A stretch of DNA of 64,000 bases. Origin: Marisa cornuarietis (lineage: Eukaryota > Mollusca > Gastropoda > Architaenioglossa > Ampullariidae). The notes beneath the pieces were generated by a model, which saw only the letters and a program-made list of their open reading frames with translations, was not told the DNA's origin and did not search any database. Positions 12,201 through 23,853 of the stretch are shown piece by piece. Where the stretch lies: positions 1,803,001-1,867,000 of the forward strand of contig SMMW01000042.1 of the NCBI GenBank assembly GCA_004794655.1, given 5' to 3'. Position 1 is the first letter of the stretch. Each line of letters starts with the position of its first letter. The translations under genes and the position numbers were made by a program.

Positions 12201-15200
12201 CTTGATCATGCTCCTGCCAGCCCAGAATCTGAGCTGTTCCTTAGCCAGAATCTCCTCCACCGTCGATGTAAGGCAGCACTGTAGCATCTTCAGCAACTTT
12301 ACTTGGATGACTAATCAGGCTGATCGTTCAATAGTTCTGGCACTGCCTCATGTTATTCTTCTTAGGCAGAGGTACTACCAGTGATTGCATCTATTCCTGC
12401 TATAGATGGGACATTGTAGGACTGGCAGAGATATGCTGGACTGGGTTCAAAGAGACACAGACTCTTGAGGGCCACAAGCTGTTCTTTAGCAGCAAGGTGA
12501 TCAAACATAAGCATGGAGTTGGGTTCCTAATCTGCAAGCCAATGGCAGTCTGGGTCGCTGTCAAGCCCCACAACCTATCATCCAGGTGTACCCACCCACC
12601 ACCATCCATGGGGATGAGGAGGTGGAGCTGTTCTACGAACAGTGGGGAAAAGCAGTCAGGGAGGTACTGAATAAAGATATCCTCACTGTGACGGGGCAAT
12701 AAGCCGGCATGGTTGACTGCTTTGGGCTTGGTGAAATGAACGAATGGGGCCTTCGGCTGCTTAAGTTTACGCAGTCACAGGTTGACCTTTGCTAACACCT
12801 TGCATCCTCACAAGGAGACACAGCTCTGATGGTTTGTTCCACAATCAGATCGAGTACATCTTAGTGCTGAGGTGCTTCAAGTCAAGCATCAACCAGGCAA
12901 AAACGAGGGCATATCTGGGAGTGGATATTAACAGTGACCACAGCCTCGTCCTTTCAGTCTTTAATCTGAAGCTCTCAATAAAGCATCGCACGACCAATGC
13001 ACATATCCATTTCAACCTGGAAAAGCTACAGGACCCAAGGTTGCCAACCTCTTTCAGGCACTAGTCGGGGGGAAATTTGCTGGCCTGAACCTTATTGACT
13101 GCAATGTGGATACTCTCGCAGGACACCATATTAATTTAATAAAGAAGTCACCAGTTAAGAGCATATGTAAAAGTGGTGTATAGTATCCAACAGGCATAGC
13201 TTGACATTGTGTTAATAATGTTACCTTTTATGGTTGTGAATAAGTACTATTTTGTTCAACTACAGGAAAAAAAGCAGAAGTAAATGATAACCTTGATACG
13301 AGATACATCAGCAGTGGTGAAGATTTTGCGGGAAATGAGGTCATTAAAGATATCATCTGGAATCAAGTTTTCAACAAGAATGTCACGATTTTCTTGAATG
13401 GCTTGCTTGTGGGCTTGCGACATGACATCATCACCTGACAGGCAACAGACAGCAGTAATATTACCATGAACAAATATTGTTGCATCCTATGGTATGTTCA
13501 CAGGGAACTTCAGCTTGTGTATGTGCAGAATCTATAGATCAAAAGTTTACACGTTAAAGAAACCCAAGTCAAGAACAAAAATAAATCTGCTGCTGCGGGA
13601 AATTTCATAGAACATAAGGCTGTTATTAATTTGTTGCACACATACATAGCGATTTTTTATACTTTCAGTTTGTTTTGTTTTTTTTAAAAGAGAAGAAGTA
13701 CACATAAATTAACCTAAACTTTACATCACTGAAGGCCCCAGCTTCAAGCAAATGTTAATAAGGCATCGCCACATCAGCGTACCTACTTTTCCAAGATCCT
13801 GGTGAGAACTGTGATGTTCAAAGACTTGTTTCTCATAAGAAAGAAACAGAGATGCTGCTACATCCTTTACCAAGGGCAATGAAGATCTTTCTATATTTAA
13901 CCAACGCTTAAAGACTGGCAAAGAACCAGCAACCAAAGAAATCCACATTATCCCAACACTAAAGAAATGAAAGCAATGGCAGAACCCATCTGGCTAATGG
14001 TCAGTCTCTGAGCTGGATTGGAAAGCTACTTGAACAGACTATCAATAGAAGACTTCTCTCATGTCTTGAGTCAATACCACTGCTTACTACAATCCAGTCT
14101 GGTTATCAGAAGCATCAAAAAACTAAAGTTCAGCTAGCCCTCCTAACAGAAGACACTATCTGGGAGAAGAAGAAAGTCCAGGTAATCTTCTTCAACCTGC
14201 CCCATTCCTCTGATTGGCTGAAAGGAAGGACTGCAACTAAAACTGCAGATGGCAGGCATTCAATGAATGTTCAGATTGCATGACTATTATTTCAACAGAA
14301 CAGCAAGAGAAGAAGTAGACAGAGCACTAAGCATGCAAGTCAAGCTAAGAGGTGTCGCACAAGGTGGAATTGTCTTCCTTGTTCATATAAACATAACAAC
14401 TACAGTGCAAAAGAATGTCTCAAACAGCCTGCATGCAGACTGTTCCAATATGGTTTGCTAAAGATGCTCAGTTGGTTGGTTAGTTGGTTGAGTTTTATAC
14501 CGTGCCAGGAACTAAGGCTACATCACAGGAAGAGAAGGTTATATTTCTTTAAAAGAGTAAAAAACAAGGCACCCAAGTTATACAATAACACCACTAGCAA
14601 TATAAACTAACATAAGGAAAAAGGATAATGCAAAAGGGGTAGGTAGTGTTAAAAAGGGTGTTGTGGCCTAAAAGGCCACCATTAATATATAACCTTAAAC
14701 CAAAAACAAACAGAACATAAAAAACTTAAATCTGATGGTAAAGCTCTACCATCTTTAAAAATGAAAAAAAGAACTGCTGATGGGATGAATTTAAACAAGA
14801 AAAACAAATAAGCCAGCTATAAAAAACTGCAGGTACTTTGGAGGTCAGAACATAAGATTAAAACATGTACAGCAGTAAAAAGGTCCCTAGCAGCAGGGGC
14901 AAAGTGGTAGATGTTCACCTAGTGAAAATGTGGAAATGCATGGCATAGGTGTGCCCCATCCGAAGTCTACTTATTACTATTTTCTCCTGTTGCATTGAAC
15001 GGCCTGGAGGTGAGGGGTCAAAAAAGACTGAGAAGGACAGCATGTAACTTGTTCTGGCCTAGAATGTACCAGTGGCACTACCACGTTGAATGAACATAGG
15101 CCATGAAGATAGGGACTCAAATGAAGACAATGAATCATATGGAATGGGACCAAGAGAGGGTGGTCAAAGCAACAGGAAAGAAGAGCTTGGAGAGCAGATA

Positions 15201-18200
15201 GTGTGTCTGGAATGATTAAGAAGTTCTATTCTGAAGATTGGTAAGCGTGCTGCAAGGCTAGCAAGATGCCAGGAAGTTCTGCAGCGAAGATAGAGCAACC
15301 ATCAGCTAGTCTGGCTGAAAATGCTTACTGTGGCTGGCGGAATCTTACTGCTGCTGCAGTTACAGGTCCACCATTTGGAACTCTGGCGCTGTCATAAAGA
15401 TAGAACAAAATCTAAGATAAAATTTCCCGCAGGGGTTGAAGAAAGATGAGGTCACGAGTGTCACCTTTTATAAATGTTGTAAGTTCAAGGTGAATCTCAG
15501 AAAAAGGAAGAGTCCAAGGAGGAGCTGGCAGGAAAGGGAGAAGCTCTACCTGCTGAATATCCACTCCAGCAGCCTGTAAATGAGGTGTAACATAGAAGGA
15601 TAATGATTTTGGCTCCTTGGCATCAATGATATGCAGGGCAGCATGCTGAGGATGAAAAGCAGCATGGGAGGCAGGGTTTCCTAGGGTGAGTTTTCAAATG
15701 ACAAACGTAGGATAGCATAAGTTTTAGATGGCGAAGAGAAAGCAGGGGTTCACCAGCATCTATGTATAAACTTTTACAGGAGTGGTGCAACAGGCACCCA
15801 AACAGATACAGATGACGATGAACAGGGTCAAGAATTTTGAGATAGGAATCTCAAGCGAAGCCACAGATGATGGAGCCATGGTCTAACTTGCAGTCGACCA
15901 GGGCATGAAACAGACAAAGTAGGGTGATATGGTCCAACCCCCAGCTGGCATGGCCAACTACTCAAAGAATGTCCAAGGCTTTCTGACATGAGAGGCGTAG
16001 AGATTTAATATGGGAAAAGAAGGATAGTTTGCTGTCAAAGATGATCCCAAGAAATTTTACTTTCTGGACTTCTTTGAGTACCATGCCATTTACAGAGGTA
16101 AATGGATCTGGAAACATGCCTTGTAATAAAGGATGCATACTGACTTCATAGGAGAGAATTTGAAGCTGCTTTCTGTCACCCACATTTGACCACTGTTAAC
16201 ACACAGCTAAAGACAGGTTTGAGACAGGGTAAGGTTCGGCCTCAGATGCAGAGAGTAACGTCATCTACATACAATAAGGCTTCCAAATCTGGACAAACTT
16301 TAAGATTGAATTTATTTTAATATTGTAGATGAAAGTATGCTGCTCTGAGGGATGCCTGTTTCCTGTTCCAGCAAATAGGACAGAACAGACTCAACACAGA
16401 GGCAATTGGAAAGAAAGTTCTTGATAAAGAGTGGAATACAACCCCAGAAGTCAAGGGCGTTAAGGTCCAGCAGCAAGAAGATTCCTGAATACACTTCAGG
16501 TGCTGAAAATCAGTAGAATACTGGGAAGTGGAAGAATTGTGAGCAATAGTGGTTGCCAGTGAATTAACTACATCCCATAGATCAGTGAGTACAGTCTCCA
16601 AACTGAAGGTGGCCTATTGAGCCAGGCTGAAACCTTCCCTTTAGTTTCCTCATAGCCGCCCACACTAGATGGGAAGTGGGGCGGGAGGATAACGAGGACA
16701 CAAACCTTTGCCATGCAAGTTTCCTATTCTATTTAAGATTATATTAAGCCTGTGCTCAACTGCATTTCAAATTATGTATATTTCCTGGAGTGGGATGGCA
16801 GAAGGCAAGGTGCTGAAGATAGGAGGAGAGTGTCCTGTAAAGCTATGACAGAAGAATAGAAGTGAGATGATAGACAGGGAAGTTCTTTACAGTTAGTTCG
16901 GATCCCTCAACAGTTCCACCGAAGGAATGAAGATGTTTTATCTATTAGTGAAATTCACAAAGCGTCTCATGGAGGTAGAGGGAGTAGGCGGGGAACTACT
17001 GAATGGAGAAGAAGATAAACATTGCTTCTCCGCATCTATGACCTGCTTGCTAAGGGAGGAAAAAACAATTAGAGACAGAGAGAGAGAGAGAGAAGTATCA
17101 GCTGTGGCTGCCCCAGACATTTGATGCTGAGTAAAGTATTTAGTTGGTGATGTTTTTGTTTTTGACTGTGTCTTTCTTGACTGTCTGGGTGTAATATGTT
17201 TGCTTTGTGGAAATTTTGTAATATGCACTTGTGGGCATGTAATGTTTCTGGGAGATGTGGGCTATGTGGATTAGGATGCTTGTGTTGATTGTGAGGAGTG
17301 GATATCACCACAGCCTGCATAAAAGGAAAGTGGCATAATGAAAGACTGGGACAGAGCCCTCAGAGGAGGCCCAAGTCATGTCTGATGGATATGGAAATGG
17401 TGGTTTCTCAGCGACTGTCACGTAGGAGGTTGAACCTGGTGTAGAAGCTGCTGCAGATGAGCTAAGCATAGCATAAGAGATGCCAGATTCTGCATGTACG
17501 CATTGAATGGCAGCCTCTTCTTTCCACTTTGGACAGTTTTGAAAGATACAACGTGAGAACCTTCAACGTTGGCCCAGAACAATCACCTGCAGCATGGCCA
17601 TTCCAACTGCAGCAAAAACACCAGGTGGGACTTGCAGAAACTAGCCCCAAGGTCATAATGCTGACAGTTGAAGCAGTGCAACAGAGAAGTATTGACAAGA
17701 GAGACTCTGACCCACAAATTTTTTATTTTTTCTATTGGCTACTTCCCTACTTGTCTTTCACTGCAGAATCACTGCCTCAGTTCTTGTTACCCAATTTGTT
17801 TTAGCCTTTTTATATTTGTCTTTTATTATTCATCAGTACTGTTGTTTATCCTTCCATTCTATGTTGTCCATGTCTTTTTGTTTGTCTCAAGCGCTAAAAC
17901 CATGCTCCTTATGAGCATGAGTATGCACTCTATAAATCATGTTTATTACTATTAAACAGAAGGTGAGGAAATACTATTTGTGGGTATGGACTTCCCATCT
18001 TTCTTAAGGTGGACTCTTTGAACAGCTGTAACCCACTGGATGGCAGTTCTGACTTAAAAACCTACCTATAGATTCTGGTAGGTAGAGATAATAAAAGTAT
18101 ATCCTGTATATTTCAGCACGTGAAACAGCAGTTTATTTATTATCTAATTTCAAGTTGGCGATTTGCACCTATAGTCAGCAAGTCCTACAAAATCTTGCTC

Positions 18201-19515
18201 CTGTGCACAAGTAATGTGCACAGCCGGTGGCATCCACACTGAGTCTCAGTAAGCATATAATAGCCAGAAGATGGAGAAAAACATTGGGTTCATCAGACAA
18301 TCTACATTTATCATGCTCCAATAGCTCCAATAGCAAAGACAAGTGTGAAACGCTGTTCTCTATCTTGAAGGTATTAAAACCTTCCATGTTCAAACCTGAG
18401 GATTGTGAAGGTTCAAAACTTCAAACACAATATGCTAAGGCAGCAGATGCGAAGAACCACTTTACAATACCACATGGTATACATCACTGATGTTTGTCAA
18501 ATTTTGCAAGCTGCTGGAGAACAGGGCCAACAATTCAAATGAAGAGAAAGAAAAATAATTTAAATATAGAGAGCTGAAAATATTTTTGCACTTGGGTTTG
18601 CCTTTAATGACAAGGGATGCTAATTAAAAAGCTTCATTCAGCAAAGGCAAGAATCCCAGGGCATGACATCAATGTAATGTGTACAATTTATGCTGGGAAA
18701 ACCCAGAATGATGACAATGGTAGTTCCTTTGAAACATGACATAGTGGAGGCTACAAGCACAGAACAATCACACATAATTGCTAAGTGCACAGCTGCGAAA
18801 AGACACCAAATGAAAATCTGAATTCAAATTTACAGTAATGCAAGATGACCTAATACATAAAACTGTGGCAAAACCATCTTGCACATGCTGATGCTACACT
18901 AGCATAAAATAATCTGACAGATTAAAAAGTAGTAAAAGGTAAACTTGATTGTGCTGAAAATGTATAAGACTGTCATCCAAAAGCCTCTGAAACATGATGC
19001 ACAATACAAAACACACCCATCTACCCATTTCTCTGTTAGTCTCCATGAAGTACTTACCACCATCACTCTCGGTGCTACTTTCTGATGACACCACACGTGT
19101 CTGGTTTATGATATCTTCTCTTCTTCTGCCACTTGATGATGAAGGAGTCGAGGAGTGCAAAAGATGACTACTCAGAGTCCGCAAATTGTCCTGACTTTCC
19201 TTCAGAGCTGAATGTAGCTCAGAAAACCTGCCTGTATCACTATCTCCATAATGCTGATGACTCTTTAAATGTGTCCTTGCTTGGGTGGTCTCAGCACTAA
19301 CTCCTTCATCAGTTGTTGATGCAGTGCTCCTATTATCTGATCTAAGTGAGCTAACTGTACCTCTCAGCTCTCGCACCCTCTGCTCCAAAGTTTGTCTTTT
19401 GATACTTTGCTGTTCCAGTTCTTCCTTTTCCCTCTCCAAGGATTGAATCTCTCGGACCAATGACTCATTAATCTCCCGATTGGAATCCTTGGCCATATTG
19501 TCATCTTTATCATAT
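6208..19515 (-). CDS. CARD-containing protein with N-terminal coiled coil and C-terminal TRADD-N-like segment (about eight exons)
   Basis: Predicted exons, in minus-strand order: 19515-19058, 13434-13292, 10868-10688, 9560-9321, 8806-8537, 7473-7271, 6541-6456 and 6265-6208 (stop). Every junction keeps frame in phases 1,0,1,1,1,0,2. Starting at the ATG at 19496 the product is about 539 residues: a coiled coil (10-50), a Ser/Thr-rich linker, an acidic hinge, a CARD (about 151-240, split over exons 2 and 3), a lysine-rich stretch (KKKRKRK), an Arg/Gly stretch, a short helical exon, and a segment (about 345-424) reminiscent of TRADD-N-type domains of invertebrate death-fold proteins. CARDs assemble caspase or immune signalling complexes by homotypic binding; partners are unknown here. 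Upstream exons may exist, because the first exon also reads open above the ATG. The last two exons are the least certain. No orthologue is recognised. Confidence 0.7.
6456..6541 (-). CDS. CARD gene exon 7: basic segment
   Basis: Flanked by CTTTTCTGTAG and by the donor GGAAAT|GTGAGT. The phase inherited from exon 6 gives KKRAKGVSYEKRSLDPYTRS and then LPRHALQE. A second frame is also open, so the reading depends on exon 6 being right. A candidate terminal exon (6265-6208, after TTTGACTTTCAG) would add about 19 residues and a TGA stop. Confidence 0.5.
7271..7473 (-). CDS. CARD gene exon 6: Ser/Asn-rich region
   Basis: In frame only if the acceptor is GTTAGTAG|ATG at 7474; the nearby TTGTAG at 7482 would give an immediate stop. 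The donor ACCCCAG|GTAATG is good. The product is Ser-, Asn- and His-rich and low in structure. No domain. Confidence 0.45.
8270..8500 (+). repeat. SINE/LINE 3' tail with AAT microsatellite and a following decayed repeat
   Basis: GCACTATATAAATCTGCTTT followed by AATAATAATAAT is the tail shape (CTATATAAAT plus trinucleotide run) seen on many LINE/SINE 3' ends. The stretch after it ends in TAGCTACGCCATCAG, like the edge of a small DNA element. It lies in the 3' intron region of the CARD gene. Confidence 0.4.
8537..8806 (-). CDS. CARD gene exon 5: TRADD-N-like segment
   Basis: Acceptor TTGCTACAG|ACTCA, donor GAACTAA|GTGAGT. The sequence has GSVQFWLRCHSQTDAQALW, MYVSGKLLRLFQRAFVT and RLRVYIHEEEYLCCLAEL. 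The order (beta strand, LW-x-MY-xSG, LV/FVT, strand, EEEY-x-xCLxEL) recalls the C-terminal TRADD-N-like domain of invertebrate death-fold and NACHT proteins. The family call is from memory; a profile search is needed. Confidence 0.6.
9321..9560 (-). CDS. CARD gene exon 4: Arg/Gly stretch and helical linker
   Basis: Acceptor TTTTTTTAG|GTGAG, donor AATCAAAG|GTATTA, phase 1 to 1. It encodes an acidic start, RRRGRGRGNTMSRAQCSCQ and then a charged helix ending FEQFRKELQQTNEIIK. No domain recognised. Confidence 0.65.
10688..10868 (-). CDS. CARD gene exon 3: second half of the CARD and basic tail
   Basis: Acceptor GATGTGCAG|GATCG, donor AAGACAG|GTAAGA. It encodes TREAINEELLNHLCRRSDRA then FYVFVQSLRRTLQDFLANRI. 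The LLNHL-CRRSDRAF-F-SL pattern is the conserved helix 4-6 core of CARDs. It ends in KKKRKRKT, a possible nuclear localisation signal. Confidence 0.8.
11045..13065. mobile_element. RTE-like LINE with inverted 5' segment (RT on minus, endonuclease on plus)
   Basis: On the minus strand, 12385-11045 reads RT pieces in order: VVPLPKKNNMRQCQNY, the FADNIDLMVGSN catalytic region (FADD changed to FADN), VQLEEVQFFKYLGAAFTKD, FRLVVPIMLYSCET. From about 12390 the plus strand reads the endonuclease N to C: WDIVGLAEICWTGF, KHGVGFLI, GLGEMNEWGLRLL, HNQIEYILVLRCFKSSIN, DINSDHSLVLSVFNLKL, FNLEKLQDP. The two halves meet head to head near 12380, with the endonuclease start at the junction. This order is that expected of twin priming at insertion. 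Many stops, so inactive. It sits in the intron that splits the CARD. Confidence 0.8.
13292..13434 (-). CDS. CARD gene exon 2: first half of the CARD
   Basis: Acceptor CCTGTCAG|GTGATG, weak donor ATCAAG|GTTATC. In phase it encodes MSQAHKQAIQENRDILVENL followed by IPDDIFNDLI and SRKIFTTADVSRIK. This is the helix 1-3 pattern of a CARD, closest in style to the caspase-2/CRADD type by eye. Confidence 0.75.
13985..14465 (+). pseudogene. Jockey-type reverse transcriptase fragment
   Basis: Plus-strand frames give GKLLEQTINRRLLSCLES, TTIQSGYQKHQKTKVQLALL, EKKKVQVIFFNL, DYYFNRTAREEVDRALS, VKLRGVAQGGIVFLVHIN and NSLHADCS, matching in order RT motifs 1-5 of Jockey-clade LINEs (the YADD block is degraded to HADC). 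Frame breaks and a missing SPTLF block show it is dead. Confidence 0.75.
14466..17720 (-). mobile_element. Decayed Jockey-type LINE with gag-like ORF1, RT and RNase H remnants
   Basis: Reading down the minus strand: near 17690-17550 there is a gag-like zinc-knuckle pattern (CFNCQHYDLGASFC, then WNGHAAGDC in another frame). At 16494-16317 there is FIKNFLSN and LEQETGIPQSSILS (RT motif 4). At 16183-15962 there is VKFLGIIFDSKLSFFSHI and CQKALDIL (RT thumb). Near 15300 AIFAAELPGILLALQ resembles RNase H. The order matches an ORF1-ORF2 Jockey-like element with many frame breaks. It fills most of the first intron of the CARD gene. Confidence 0.65.
17760..17955 (+). repeat. Interspersed repeat copy without the SINE insertion (empty site)
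   Basis: TCTTTTATTATTCATCAGTA, CTGTTGTTTATCCTTCC, CAAGCGCTAAAACCATGCTC and CTATAAATCATGTTTATTA match the repeat at 46580-46960 nearly base for base. In that copy a SINE interrupts the sequence after TTTATCCTTCC. The ending is a LINE/SINE-type 3' tail. Confidence 0.8.
17956..19057. other. Intron sequence without recognised content
   Basis: This is the part of the first CARD-gene intron next to exon 1. Only short chance frames are seen and no repeat family is recognised. Confidence 0.5.
19058..19515 (-). CDS. CARD gene exon 1: coiled-coil and Ser-rich region
   Basis: An acceptor (TTGCTGTAG|A at 19516) precedes an open frame to a good donor at 19057 (GTG|GTAAGTA). The candidate start is ATG at 19496 (AATATGGCC). 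Residues 10-50 show heptad spacing (SLVREIQSLEREKEELEQQ). The tail is rich in Ser, Thr and Asp and ends SSTESDG in phase 1. The acceptor upstream implies at least one further 5' exon, perhaps untranslated. Confidence 0.75.
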
Positions 19516-19559
19516 CTACAGCAATGGTGGCAAACTATCCTGATCAAACATTGTTCAGC

Positions 19560-20411
19560 ACATCTGCCACTATATTATTTATTTCATTACAGTGTTTGGT
19601 GACTATAATAAAATGTTACCTAATGACTTTTCCTAATAATTTAGTGACACCTCTCTGCTAAACATTGCACTACTGATGCCACAGAAACGCAGTTTCCTTA
19701 GTTTGTCGTGACAGCTAATGTCTGTGTATGTGAGTTCATTCAAAATAAATCAAAGTTCTCTGTATATTCCAACCTCTTCATATTTCCCACTTGGTTGCTT
19801 GGCTAATTAATAACTACCGGAATAAGATTATGTTTCCTTAGACGACACTCAACCGTCTTGACACAATGGTGCATCGTCTTAATTCTATTATTATATAATA
19901 AGACATTCTTGAAATGCTTATTGAAAACAATTTCATTAATTCCTGGGGGAATACGACTGTACAAAATGAGACTGATGATTGCTGCGTCGCTACTAATAAC
20001 GATGGTTGATTGAACAGACCGCCAAATTAATCAGGAGCAGCCATGTTGACATCCAGCCTCGTTTTAGTTTTCGTGTCCCTGGAGATGGCCTGCATATCTT
20101 TACTTCGATGACCCTCTTCCCTCTCCACCACCCTGCACTACCCACCCCCACTTTTTTGCCCTTGTTTTGTCATGGAGATCTAGGATATTAATTTTTTGTG
20201 AAACTGGGCTGTTTCTTTTTTCTCTGCTTCCCTACCGCCTTTACGTCAGTACATTTTTTCGATGCTTTCGACATAAAATCAGTCCACACGATATACACGG
20301 GTGACTTCGACCCCAAACCATACGATATGTCGAGGTTGCATATGCAGTGTTCAAGCAATTCATGGTTCTGTTAGTAATATTTGACTTTAATGGATACTTG
20401 TGACCGATTCG
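19560..20411. other. Upstream region of the CARD gene, possible promoter
   Basis: No coding signal is seen. On the minus strand AACATGGCTGC at about 20049-20039 is a YY1-type motif, often found at start sites, so the first untranslated exon could begin here. Unsupported beyond the motif. Confidence 0.25.
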
Positions 20412-20610
20412 TCCGTTATGGCGCAACGGTTTACCGCCTGTCACCAATACAGTAAGAATTTGCTGTCCTGGCTTCAGCTATAGGCGAGCTCGTCTCGGGC
20501 ACCCTGTTCTTTCTCTGTATGTGGCATCTGTTTACAGGGCTAGCTGCTTTGCCGTGATATAGCCTTAGTTGCTGGCTCGGCGTAAAACAAATTCTCCTTC
20601 CCCTCTTTAT
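20412..20610 (+). mobile_element. tRNA-derived SINE
   Basis: The copy has an A-box-like TGGCGCAACGGTTTA, then CTGTCACCAATACAGTAAG, a degenerate B box (GGCTTCAGCT) and the body GTGGCATCTGTTTACAGGGC with CCGTGATATAGCCTTAGTTG. It matches the SINE at 46687 along its length, so both belong to one Pol III family. This SINE type is what suggests a gastropod. Confidence 0.8.
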
Positions 20611-20781
20611 GGGCTTCTGATTGTAGATTGCTGTTGCTGTCAACGAAGCAAAGCAAGAGCTGGTGTGTCAACATATAAACGTTGCAAATATTTGTGCACA
20701 GTATGCAGATGCAACGTAATTAGAATTGTAAAAGTTATTGTTTTCATACTGAGGATGCTGATTAGACACATAAGTAAATGA

Positions 20782-20940
20782 CTTTTATTAAAATAAAATG
20801 ATTTTTTACATCAAGTATACAGAAAATAATTGAAACAGCAGGAAATTCCAAAAGAAATGCCTTTTATTAAAATTAAATGATTTTTACATCAAGCATACAG
20901 GAAAAAATTTAAAGCAGCAGAAAAGTCTAAAATAGAACTT
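20782..20940. repeat. 79-bp tandem duplication
   Basis: CTTTTATTAAAA, AAATGATTTTT, TACATCAAG, ATACAG and AAAGCAGCAG-type blocks at 20782 recur at 20861 with scattered differences. AT-rich and of no clear function. Confidence 0.8.
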
Positions 20941-23820
20941 GTTCTTCCCACAATCATACAAAAAGAAAGTAAGAACTAGATAAGAAGCTTATTTGGGCTA
21001 AGCATAAAAAAGATTTTGGGAAGCTCACTAGCAGATCTATGTTGTTGTTTTTTTGTTTTTGTTTTTGTTGTATGAAATAGCAGTCTGGACGTATGCAGGT
21101 ATACTGTATCTGTGACATCCCTACAATGGGCATTTTGCTTCAGCAGTTTAAACTGGAATGAGTTATGCATTTATACTTGCCTTCAAAATGCTGAGATACA
21201 GTATGTACTTAAAAAGTTTTATAAATACCTTTCACACTTAAGTTTTTAAAAAATTATAGCAGACAGGTGTCTATATATAATCTTCCTTCAAACAGGCCTA
21301 TGAACTACTCAATAAACATGTTTGAAATCTGCTCTTATTAACCCTTTCACTATGGTTCAAAATCACCACTTGGTTGAAGGACTATCCAATTTATATAATG
21401 TGTATAAGTGTGTGTGTGTGTCTGTGTGTGTGTTCATGAATGAGGTGTCTCATTCATCCTGTGGTAGATTTCAGCAAAAAATGAAAAAAATTGTTAGACC
21501 TTTTATGCTGGTCTTTCATTATTTTCTTAACATGTTTAATTATTTTAAAATGCCCACTACCATCCACATGGGATCTAAAGACACCTTTTTTCCCACAGGT
21601 ACATTTCGCCTTTTATCATTGACAGCAACCAATGCTATTCTCCTTCCTCAAAAGTAACAGGGAAAGGGCTAAGGGAGTATGTCATTAATTTAGAGCCTAT
21701 ATAGTTACCAAATTAATCAAAAGCATGGGGCCCCTGACGACTATCAAAAGCACAGGGCCCTAGACAGATACCTCGTCTGGCTGCCCATAAGCACGACCCT
21801 GGTTGTATGAAATAAGATGAAAGAGAACGTTTGATGCAAGAGCCAAAGGCAGCTTGGAAGTAAACACTAAAGTAGGTCCTTGAGTTGACGTCACGAGAAG
21901 TAGATCCGGTCAGGAAGTCTCGCATGACTCTCGTTTTTGCACGGTGGCCTCTCTACTCAGAGAAAAGTAATGATTCAACTTGGCTTTACCGCATAGAACA
22001 CACTTCTAGTGACAATCATGCAATCATATAATAATTCGTTGTCTTTGTAGGGCAAGTAAACGGTTCAATGTTTATCATGACATTGACTATTAATTGTGTG
22101 TATATTACGCGGTTAATACCGACTACAAGACGATTTTGCATGCTGTTGTTGATTAGAGATCAATTGTAATGTGAGGTATAATACTACTGTATATATATAT
22201 AATATTATAACTATAAATAAGTTTTGAGTTGTTATACAAAGAAAAAATGGCTAAGAATCAAGCCATGTAATAAAGTTTTGTGAAAACAAAATTTCTTGGG
22301 GATGAATAGGCGAGGCCTTATGTGCACCTGGGATCTTAGTCTACCCTCTTTGTTTACAGTAATTAGCGTCCACAACTTCTTGTCCTTTTAGTGACGCAGC
22401 GCCACCTATAGCTATTACTCCGTTTGTTGGTTTCCCGACATATATTTCTCACTGCACGCAGCACTTGTACAAAGAGGAAACAAGCTACGGTAGAGCACCA
22501 TTATTGCAGTTAGTCCATGAAACGTTTGCGCGTCAATTTCTTGCGAACGGAATTGTTTAAACAACTCATCGCACTAGAAGATGTTTCTTAATTAAGGCGC
22601 TGAATGGTTAATTCTGGCCATCCAATCTTTCGATTCCATGTTCTATTTTTTCCGTATATTTGTGTTGGGCTTCTGAGCGGGGAAATGCACTATACATCAG
22701 ATGCTTATCATGCTTTGTGTATTTTTGTGGCAGTTTATTCTACAAGTTGTGCCAAGCTGCAGCAGTAACAGCAACGAAAGATAACTCATTTATAACAATA
22801 TAGCAACTAACGTACGGTACGTGACAAAGAGGACAAACTAAATTTTGGATCTGTCAAGCATCCCATCATCTTTGTCAGAAACACGTGTACAGTTTGCGCC
22901 TTTTTGTTTGATACGAAGTACGGGACTGCATGAGAAAAGAAACTGGAAACGGCTGCATATAAATGAACGGACGGCCTGTGAAACAATTACCTGCAGCCTT
23001 TGTCTGAACAGATAACGCAAGGGAGTATGGGAAATGTTGACATCATCGAACCGCTTAAAGCTATTTTTAGATACTGACCCTTTTCTGCTAGGGGGTGGGA
23101 AGTCCTAGCTGTTTACGCTGTGGCTGTTGCGGGGCATAAAGAAATTAGAAAGTAAAAGCGCCGATGGCTTTTATCTGAACTGTTTTAATGGTAATATTTG
23201 TTTTTGAGGGTGCTCGATGTAAAACACCAATCCTTATCCCTCCCTACTCCATGTTTGAGGGTGGTAGGAGATGGGGAGAAAGGTGCGTATTTGATTATTG
23301 AGGGATGGTTGATTGAAGCTACATATATGTAGCTCATTTCTTTTCAACGAACAGATTTCAGATTTTTAATAACCTCAGGTGCCCCTTCATGTTACTGCGT
23401 CGATGTTGGTCTCTTGCAATTATATGCTGGTGTCGAAGGTCATCTGTTTTACATATATATGTGGGTGTTCTTTTTCTCCCTGTGGACTTTAATTTATTCG
23501 TCTGTCGATTTTCAGAGAAAAAGGCAGATCAGTGGATGAGGGGTTATTAATTGGTATTGAACACGTTGGGGGTAACCTACAAGACCGTGGTACTGGTTTA
23601 TCTAGGAAGAAAGGCGCCCAGCGCTTAGGGACAGCATTTTGTACACAGTCTGAACCTATTTGCATAGAAGACTCACGTACTCGATCTTGTGTCAGTATTT
23701 ATCAGCTGTACAATAACACCATAATACGGACATATTAGTACTATAGTAGCTGTGACTGCACAGATCTGAACTATTTTGACATTTTTCTTTATACGGACAG
23801 CCTTTTTATGTTTATACGGC
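20941..23820. other. Intergenic region, no gene recognised
   Basis: AT-rich sequence with a GT microsatellite near 21405-21435 and an AT run near 22190. Frames of 60-110 codons occur but lack splice context or recognisable motifs. Confidence 0.5.
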
Positions 23821-23822
23821 CT

Positions 23823-23823
<1 letters not shown>

Positions 23824-23853
<30 letters not shown>
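23824..23853. repeat. CAA microsatellite
   Basis: About ten CAA units just upstream of the candidate promoter of the sushi/TM gene. Confidence 0.95.

Noticed and set aside
23459..23540. Short frame MWVFFFSLWTLIYSSV as signal peptide of the SUSD6-like gene
   Set aside because: It lies upstream of the CCAAT/NRF1 cluster, has no donor in a usable phase and meets a stop soon after. Probably chance.
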